Below, piece after piece: positions 58,009 through 64,000 of a stretch of 64,000 bases of DNA. Position numbers and translations under genes: made by a program. This DNA is from Rostrohypoxylon terebratum (Eukaryota > Ascomycota > Sordariomycetes > Xylariales > Hypoxylaceae). The stretch is from positions 1 through 64,000 of the forward strand of contig MU385979.1 in assembly GCA_022497145.1 (NCBI GenBank). The letters are read 5' to 3'. Each line of letters starts with the position of its first letter. Position 1 is the first letter of the stretch. The notes beneath the pieces are model-generated. The model saw nothing but the letters and a program-made list of their open reading frames with translations, was not told the origin of the DNA and ran no database searches.

Positions 58009-59568
58009 TCAATCACGCTTCAGTACGTTCAAGTCAGGTTTCCACCCTTCCCATTTCCGACATCCATGAAATTTGAATAGGTGTTGCCACAGATGGTCTT
58101 TGCGGGCGAAGGTGCGGTCTGAGCCCTCGCGTTCGGCACAAGCCTCAAACTCGTGAGACCTGAAATGTTCTTCGGTCGGAGAAACGTGCCCGCAGAAAAT
58201 ACATTCCGGCTCTTGTTGGTTGAGGCGCCATATGAGTGATGATTGGCCGGTTGATAACGGGACACCGCAGACCCAACGTGGAGCATTGCTTGTGAGGAGA
58301 TGGACAGCTCGCTCATGGCGGCGCCAGTCGTATTTCTTGGTGAAACTACGAGGACACAAGGTGCACTGAAATGTGCGACCTTTCCCTGGCGTTGGCGGTG
58401 ATGACGCGGAACTTACAAGTCGGTTCAAGACCCCCAAGCTATGGTTCGAGGTAGAAAATAACGACAACTCGTCTACTGATGAGTTCGTGTGATAGGATGA
58501 TGCTGAATCGGACGACGGGTATTGCCATGGGGTGTGAAGATCAAAAGCTGATCCCCCACTGCTGGATGAGGGCCCCGCGGAAATTTGAGTTGAATCAAAC
58601 TCTTGAACCGAACCTAGTCCTTCTATGGGCATGCCGAGGGCTTCTTGGATGATAGACTCAGACACAGGCTCCTCGTCGGGAGGTGAATGTCGCCATCGTT
58701 CAAATGGGGTCATACTTGACATAGGCGGACTAGGCATAGGAGATCCTTGAGGGAAGATTTTCTTATCAATTACTCTAGTGGAATTGCGATGCCTCCGTCG
58801 GGCATTTGAGAACCAGTCCGTAACCTGAGTCCTACTCAACCCCGACCGTTGTGCGAGAGATGTTTTTTCCTCTTCCGACGGATAAGGATGATCAAGATGG
58901 CATGCAAACCATGTTCTCAGAAGATGCGTTTTTCTGACAGATCTTGAGTAAGTTCTCTTTTGGGAGACTGGGGTCGTATTTGTAGATTTCTGTGCTCCGG
59001 TGGCGTCATTCTTAGAAGCTGACAGGTTCATATCGAGTTCCTCATTGACTCCGTGCAAGTTGTTGATGACTGGCTCAGGTGTCTCGAACTCGGCAGGCTG
59101 TCGTTTTCCTCGTTCAGCTAGGCTACATTGCCTAAAGAGAGCTACACAACTAGAACACGAGGTGACTGGATTTGGATTGGCAGACGTAGTTTGAAGTATG
59201 AAGCACTGTAGACGCAAACGCCTACAGTAAGTGCAGGGTTGAGAAGGTCGCCATGCTCCATTGTTTCGGAAGAAATCATCAAAACTGACATCTGATGGGT
59301 CAAATTCACGTCTTCCGATATCCGAGGTGTCATTTAGTTCCAATATGGTTGGAGGGAGGTTATAGTCTCCGTCAAGGGAATTGGCTCCTTGTATGCCGGA
59401 GGGCGTTTCTTCGTGTAGCAGCGTCGGGACTGAATTCGGTATGCTTACTATCCCTTCTGACAGCTCGGCAGATAGAGGAAAGTTCTGCCCGTCAAACCTA
59501 TCGCTCGACCCCGGGTCGATTATACTGATATCCTGGAAGTAATGTGACTCTGGTAACGATGCCTCCAT
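58009..59568 (-). CDS. KN-homeobox plus C2H2 zinc-finger transcription factor
   Basis: This is a predicted nuclear DNA-binding regulator of 519 residues in one exon. A Cys-rich block at about 116-150 (CTYCRRLRLQCF ... CSSCVALFRQC) looks like a diverged zinc cluster. A TALE/KN homeodomain follows at about 205-262, with PYPSEEEKTSLAQRSGLSRTQVTDWFSNARRRHR. The three-residue-extended loop (PYP) and the recognition helix WFSNARRR are intact. A Ser-rich linker leads to a canonical C2H2 finger (FQCTLCPRSFTKKYDWRRHERAVH) and two weaker Cys/His segments (CIFCGHVSPTEEHFRSH and a final HLFKFH). The combination is specific to fungi. It is divergent from the PLP/M20 fusion gene with only 335 bases between the starts, so the two may share a promoter. 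Confidence 0.88.
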   Translation of the reverse strand: MEASLPESHYFQDISIIDPGSSDRFDGQNFPLSAELSEGIVSIPNSVPTLLHEETPSGIQGANSLDGDYNLPPTILELNDTSDIGRREFDPSDVSFDDFFRNNGAWRPSQPCTYCRRLRLQCFILQTTSANPNPVTSCSSCVALFRQCSLAERGKRQPAEFETPEPVINNLHGVNEELDMNLSASKNDATGAQKSTNTTPVSQKRTYSRSVRKTHLLRTWFACHLDHPYPSEEEKTSLAQRSGLSRTQVTDWFSNARRRHRNSTRVIDKKIFPQGSPMPSPPMSSMTPFERWRHSPPDEEPVSESIIQEALGMPIEGLGSVQEFDSTQISAGPSSSSGGSAFDLHTPWQYPSSDSASSYHTNSSVDELSLFSTSNHSLGVLNRLVSSASSPPTPGKGRTFQCTLCPRSFTKKYDWRRHERAVHLLTSNAPRWVCGVPLSTGQSSLIWRLNQQEPECIFCGHVSPTEEHFRSHEFEACAEREGSDRTFARKDHLWQHLFKFHGCRKWEGWKPDLNVLKRD

Positions 59569-59903
59569 TGTAGATGTTATCTGACAGACAACGGGATGAT
59601 GAACATGAAGGAGACTGGAATCTGGGATTTGGAAAGTGGGGAAACTGATTTCTTAGGCCCAGACAAGTATCCGCTTAAGTCCGACGCTGTACTTGTACCG
59701 AGAGGGCGTAAACGGTCTAAATAGAGCGTTATAGCGCCATGGGGCGCGCTACGATGCTCTCAGCATCCGTGGGTGAATCTATAGCAGTCGTACTCTATCC
59801 GACAGAAAGAAAAATAAATACGGAAATCCAAATAAACTAAAATGTTACCCTTTCGGTTGAGAGTATTCTCTTCAAATTTATTCAAACTTCACACCTATCC
59901 ACC
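59569..59903. promoter_or_regulatory. shared divergent promoter of the regulator and the PLP/M20 fusion gene
   Basis: 335 bases separate the two start codons. A GGGGCGCGC stretch sits near 59740, and the part next to 59904 is AT-rich. No single known operator is identifiable. Confidence 0.45.
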
Positions 59904-62213
59904 ATGACCGATTTTCGTAGACCAATATTCTTCAATCCTGGCGCCCGTTCGTGGGTAGCCCCTCGATCCACTTCCACTGACCTAGTCACGAAATTTCATC
60001 AGCAGTTACCGAATTATCGTCCTACAAAGCTTTGGAAATTAGATGATATAGCAAAAGAAGTAGGGGTTCGAAATATCTTTCTCAAAGATGAAAGCAGTCG
60101 GCTTGGTTTGACCTCATTCAAGTTCCTAGGTGCTTCATGGGGCACCTTTCGGGCAATTGTTCATAAGCTCGATCTATCTCTAGACATAGATCTTGAGACA
60201 ATGAAACATGCTCTTGCTTCGAACCCATTCACATTATACGCCGCAACTGACGGAAATCACGGTCGGGCTGTGGCTCGCATGGGAACTATTTTATCTCTCC
60301 CCGTAGAGATACACGTTCCTAAAGATCTAGACATCAGCACGATAGACGCGATTCGGTCTGAGGGCGCAAATGTTTTAGTGTCAAAAGGTAACTACGACAC
60401 AGCCATCGAGGACGCCGCCGCCGCTACCGATTTGGGGGATGGAATTCTTATACAAGACTTTTCATTTAAAGATTATGAAGAAATTCCTCAGGTAAACCTC
60501 TTGATTACCTCTCTCTCACTCATTGCACCGAACTAACGTGATCTCTAGTGGATTATTGATGGTTACGAAACCATGCTCCAAGAAATTGATGATGAACTCG
60601 GTGATATCATTGCAGATCTTGTGATTGTACCGGTCGGAGTGGGTTCCTTTGCTCACGCTGTCGTTTCTCACTACAAGAGCAAAGACGTCCCACCCGCAGT
60701 TCTTACGGTAGAGCCCGATACGGCAGCCTGTCTTTGGAAAAGCTTAGCCAGAGGAAAATTTCAACCAGAGGAAACAACATACACTACTCTTGCCGGTCTG
60801 AATTGCGGGACTGTGTCATCTATCTCCTGGCCCCTCCTTAAATATGGCGTGGACGCGAGTTTAACCATTTCGGATTATGAAGCTCATACAGCGTCTAATT
60901 TTCTCAAGGAGCGGGGAATATCGTCAGGTCCCTGTGGCGCCTCCACTCTGGCGGCTCTTCGCCGTCTAGGTGCCTCGGGCAAGGAAAGACTAGGATTAGA
61001 TTACAATTCAACTATTGTGCTGCTGTCCACTGAAGGCGCACGAGAATACGATGCTCCTCTTGACGTATCCGTGGATGACCCAGTTGCCTTGACTCAGACT
61101 CTGGTCCAGATAAACTCCGCGAACCCCTCACTTGGATCGGTTCCAGGTCCAGGCGAAACTAATATTGCCCGATACATAGCCGCATGGCTAGAACATCGCG
61201 ATATTGAGACCCACTGGATAGAGCCTACCAAGGGCCGTCCATCGATAGTCGGAGTGGTCCGAGGCTCTGGTGGAGGAAAAAGTCTTATGTTTAACGGGCA
61301 CATCGATACGGTGACGACTATCGGATATGATGGCAATCCCCTCGGCGGAGAGATCCATGATGGGAAGCTGTACGGTCGCGGAGCAGCGGACATGAAATGC
61401 GGAATAGCGGCTGCGCTCATTGCTCTGTCAAACACCAAGAAGTTCAACCTTCGAGGCGACGTTGTTTTCGCAGGAGTAGCGGATGAGGAAGCAGAAAGTA
61501 TTGGCACGGAGCAAGTCTTACAAGCCGGTTGGATAACTGACGCTGCAATCGTGAGCGAGCCATCGAATCTTAACATTGTTCATGCACATAAGGGCTTCGT
61601 ATGGCTCGAGGTCGACATACATGGTCTTGCCGCCCACGGCTCCCTCCCAGAACTAGGTATCGATGCTATCTCCAAGGCAGGCTATTTCCTGGTAGAGTTG
61701 GATCGATATGCCCAACGCCTTCGCAAGTCAACCATCGATTCCGACGTCGGACCACCAAGTGTCCATGCCTCAATTATTAAAGGAGGCGAGGAAGCATCCT
61801 CTTACCCAGCTCTCTGCACCATCGTGATAGAGCGTCGCACTGTTCCTGGCGAAACCCCCGAGAGCGTGAAAACTGAGATCCAAAGCTTGCTTGAGAACAT
61901 TTCCAAGGAAGTTGAGAATTTTCGGTTTGATTTAAGAGTTACCTTTAACCGATCTCCATTTTCGATACCCCGCAATGACCCCTTCGTCTCCCTTGTAGAC
62001 GAAGTAGTTGGCCAAACTCTTAGGACAACGCCGATATTCCGCAAAGATCCCTATTGGACTGATTGCGCTCTGCTTGCCGATGCAGGGATCTCACCAATTC
62101 TTTGGGGGCCACATGGGGAAGGCCTTCATGCGAAAGAAGAATGGGTCGATACCGACTCAATAAACCTGGTTTCGAAGGCATTGACGGAAGTTGCTCGCAA
62201 ATTCTGCCAATAG
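59904..62213 (+). CDS. fused PLP-dependent lyase (diaminopropionate ammonia-lyase-like) and M20 deacylase
   Basis: Two exons (59904-60491, 60549-62213) give 750 residues. Residues 1 to about 375 are a fold-type II PLP domain: KDESSRLGLTSFKFLGAS with the cofactor lysine at 73, TDGNHGRAVA, VPVGVGSFAHAVV in place of the glycine loop, and AGLNCGTVS...W. These last blocks match diaminopropionate ammonia-lyases best. Residues about 385-750 are an ArgE/DapE-type M20 hydrolase: NGHIDTV (His447, Asp449), GRGAADMKCG, ADEEAES (catalytic Glu pair), SEPSN and the terminal GEGLHAKEEW. All ligands are present in both halves, so both should be active. A short linker joins them in one frame without a break. 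A plausible role is removing an acyl group from an N-acyl diamino acid, then eliminating ammonia. The substrate is an inference. Confidence 0.88.
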
Positions 62214-62324
62214 ATTCATTATTCATTCAGGTTTACCCTTAGTAATGTACATACAACGAAAGCCGTACATTCTTTGAATTATATTCAACTTTGCTCCAAC
62301 ATTATATTCTAGATCATTGATGCT

Positions 62325-63541
62325 CTAGTAGCCCTTCACCGTTTTCACATGTTGAATTCTCTCCCATACCCACGGTGTCAATGTTGAGCTAAAGTTGTTG
62401 CTAAATTTGATGTTCAGATAATTGTAGCCTTCGTCGGGGACCCATTGTGTCGCGATCTTGATTTTTCCGTAATCTTCCAAGGCTTCAATGGTCGGTTTTA
62501 GAGATTCAGGCATCGGGGTTGTAACGCCGTTCTTATACCAACTAGCTACAGGTTAACATCCAACGTTGCAGAAACGAACATAAAACTGAGATGACTTACG
62601 CAGCATAGTATACAATTGCAAGCATAATCCGAACATCTTGCGTAGGGTTGGGCATGCCGGCATGCCTAGTAAATTGATTAGCTCCTCATAATTATGATTA
62701 AAGGGGGTCTACCGTTTACATACCATAGCCTCAGATCTCGGAGGACAATAGAACCCTTCTTTATCCTTGGATAACACGGGCCCCTGATTTTTCGCCTCGC
62801 ATCCAGCTTTTCTTCGGCGATCATGGGTTCTCCCAATTCTCGGTGATCATCAAGATTCGTGTTCTGTGTTCCCAGCCACAGCTCGGTCGTGCCGTTCTCG
62901 GGTCCCACATCGATTAGACATGTGTTGAAGGCGATGGCGAAAGGGTGCTCGGGATGTTCGAATCGAAGGTCGGCGTGAACTAGCTGCCTCTCGTCGGTAG
63001 CCAAGAGGGTGTTACTGCGAATGAAGTGGACCTCTGGCTGGGGGCCAAGGATGTTGGAGACGATACGAGCACCGTGCTTGTTGGCGTATACTTCTGGGAA
63101 TAGCCACTCTACCATGCCCAAATTAATAACAGTCTTATTAGAGGGTTCAAAGTACACTTGCCCTTCTCAAGTGGGGGCACCTGAGATAAATTTCCACCTG
63201 CAGCAGATCCTTTGGTAGCAGCGTTCTGATTCAAGTGGCTAGGTGGACGATTAGCTGATTTTCTCCAATTCCTTACGGATGAAGGAGAAGTCTTACTTGA
63301 AGTGGACCTCTCCTTGGCCACTCAGTAACTTATGAGTATCTTCCAACATCCTCTTATTAAGCTTGTCAATGATAGCTACATCGATGGCATTCTCAATAAC
63401 GACTAGGCCATCTGTAAAGAAAGCTTCGATAGCATCGTACAGCTTCTTATCGCCCATGACACCGCTATCACGCTCTTCGTCGGTCAGAGTAACGACTTTA
63501 GGCGAGTCGACTGAAGCTGGTACTGAACTTGGCACGGCCAT
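62325..63541 (-). CDS. phytanoyl-CoA dioxygenase (PhyH)-like Fe(II)/2-oxoglutarate enzyme
   Basis: Five exons (63541-63297, 63238-63162, 63108-62724, 62665-62600, 62541-62325) give 329 residues. The iron site is visible: VHADLRF gives His and Asp, and RLWHAGMPN gives the distal His, joined across the third intron. QVPPLEKEWLFPEVYANK and PENGTTELWLGTQN are typical of the fungal PhyH subfamily. The second intron (63161-63109) begins GCAAGT rather than GT; only this choice joins LEK to EWLFPEV in frame. The third and fourth introns are GT-AG, the fourth using the second of two nearby AGs. The substrate is unknown. It converges with the fused lyase/hydrolase, 111 bases apart. Confidence 0.86.
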
Positions 63542-64000
63542 GATGACTTAAGACTAGAATTAAAATTCTCACAGGACGTAAATTTGTACAAGATTTTTCG
63601 ACATTATTCGAGTCCAGACTTCCGTTTCTACAGTTCTTATTTTATCGTTATCTACCCCAAATATCACCTCACGATTTATGACGCTGTCGTCGCATTCCCC
63701 CTCTTCCTCCCCACATCACATTACCAGCAATAATCCTTGAGCGATTCAGACGAGTTGCGGAGGGCGTCCCAGCCGATCGGCTACCCTAACGTACCCCAGG
63801 AATTCAGTGGTTGAAGTGGAAGCAGACAGGGTTTCTCCACCAGGATCCAGTATCCCTGGGGTAAGTATAGTGCCCGTGCTAAATCCGGTTGAATTGGTGC
63901 CGACGCCAAGAGCTGAAGTAGTCACAGGGCGTTTCCGGCGGAGACGAGGTCAATGGCTCAATGGTGCCGTTGTCTTTCTATGTTTCATAAGGTAAAGGCG
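63542..64000. other. right edge, promoter of the PhyH-like gene
   Basis: 459 bases with no supported gene. A short open frame at 63807-63995 runs to the edge and has no domain. The interval should hold the PhyH-like promoter. Confidence 0.4.

Noticed and set aside
1..64000. CRISPR arrays, operons, transposase or reverse-transcriptase genes
   Set aside because: None seen; the repeats present are microsatellites or telomere-like, and no transposon protein motifs were found.

Overview
This is a stretch of nuclear DNA from a filamentous ascomycete (Pezizomycotina, most likely Sordariomycetes). The evidence is about 24 protein genes on both strands, many with short GT-AG introns of roughly 45-125 bases, CTAAC/CTGAC-type branch sites, an iterative fungal polyketide synthase, fungus-restricted families (2EXR, DUF3176, KN-homeobox/C2H2 regulators) and frequent CCTAGGTA-type palindromes between genes. 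The order is not certain.

Layout. 0.7-1.7 kb: NmrA/isoflavone-reductase-like oxidoreductase. 2.7-6 kb: GTP cyclohydrolase I, divergent from TAF11. 6.9 kb: an intron-containing tRNA-Thr(TGT). 8.4-11.2 kb: a four-helix membrane protein and a fucose-lectin gene with a damaged splice acceptor. 13.8-24.1 kb: a 2EXR protein, a 71-residue Cys-rich protein, an amidoligase-family protein, a second Cys-rich protein and a vacuolar-type M20 carboxypeptidase. 27.4-35.9 kb: a 12-exon highly-reducing-type polyketide synthase (KS-AT-DH-MT-ER-KR-ACP) whose DH and ER look catalytically dead. 36-49.4 kb: mostly housekeeping genes (CutC, a MADF/Myb-like DNA-end protein family member, the GEP4 phosphatase, ORC2, a GFA protein, a small membrane protein, RFC4, ArgJ). 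49.4-51.6 kb: a gene-poor block with an interstitial telomere repeat. 51.6-63.5 kb: an allantoate-permease-like transporter, a conserved orphan with a nuclease-like motif pair, a DUF3176 membrane protein, a homeobox/C2H2 regulator, a fused PLP-lyase/M20-hydrolase and a phytanoyl-CoA-dioxygenase-like enzyme with a GC-AG intron.

How they may work together. Replication genes ORC2 and RFC4 lie 2.5 kb apart, and RFC4 carries two ACGCGT boxes. ArgJ carries a TGACTCA general-control site. The polyketide synthase has no obvious tailoring genes beside it. The most suggestive neighbourhood is at the right end. There a regulator is divergent from a protein that fuses a diaminopropionate-ammonia-lyase-like domain to an M20 deacylase. 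In enteric bacteria this pair is encoded by adjacent genes (ygeX, ygeY). A Dal5-like transporter lies 6.4 kb away. A nitrogen-scavenging role is an inference, not shown by the sequence. All exon limits were placed by eye.
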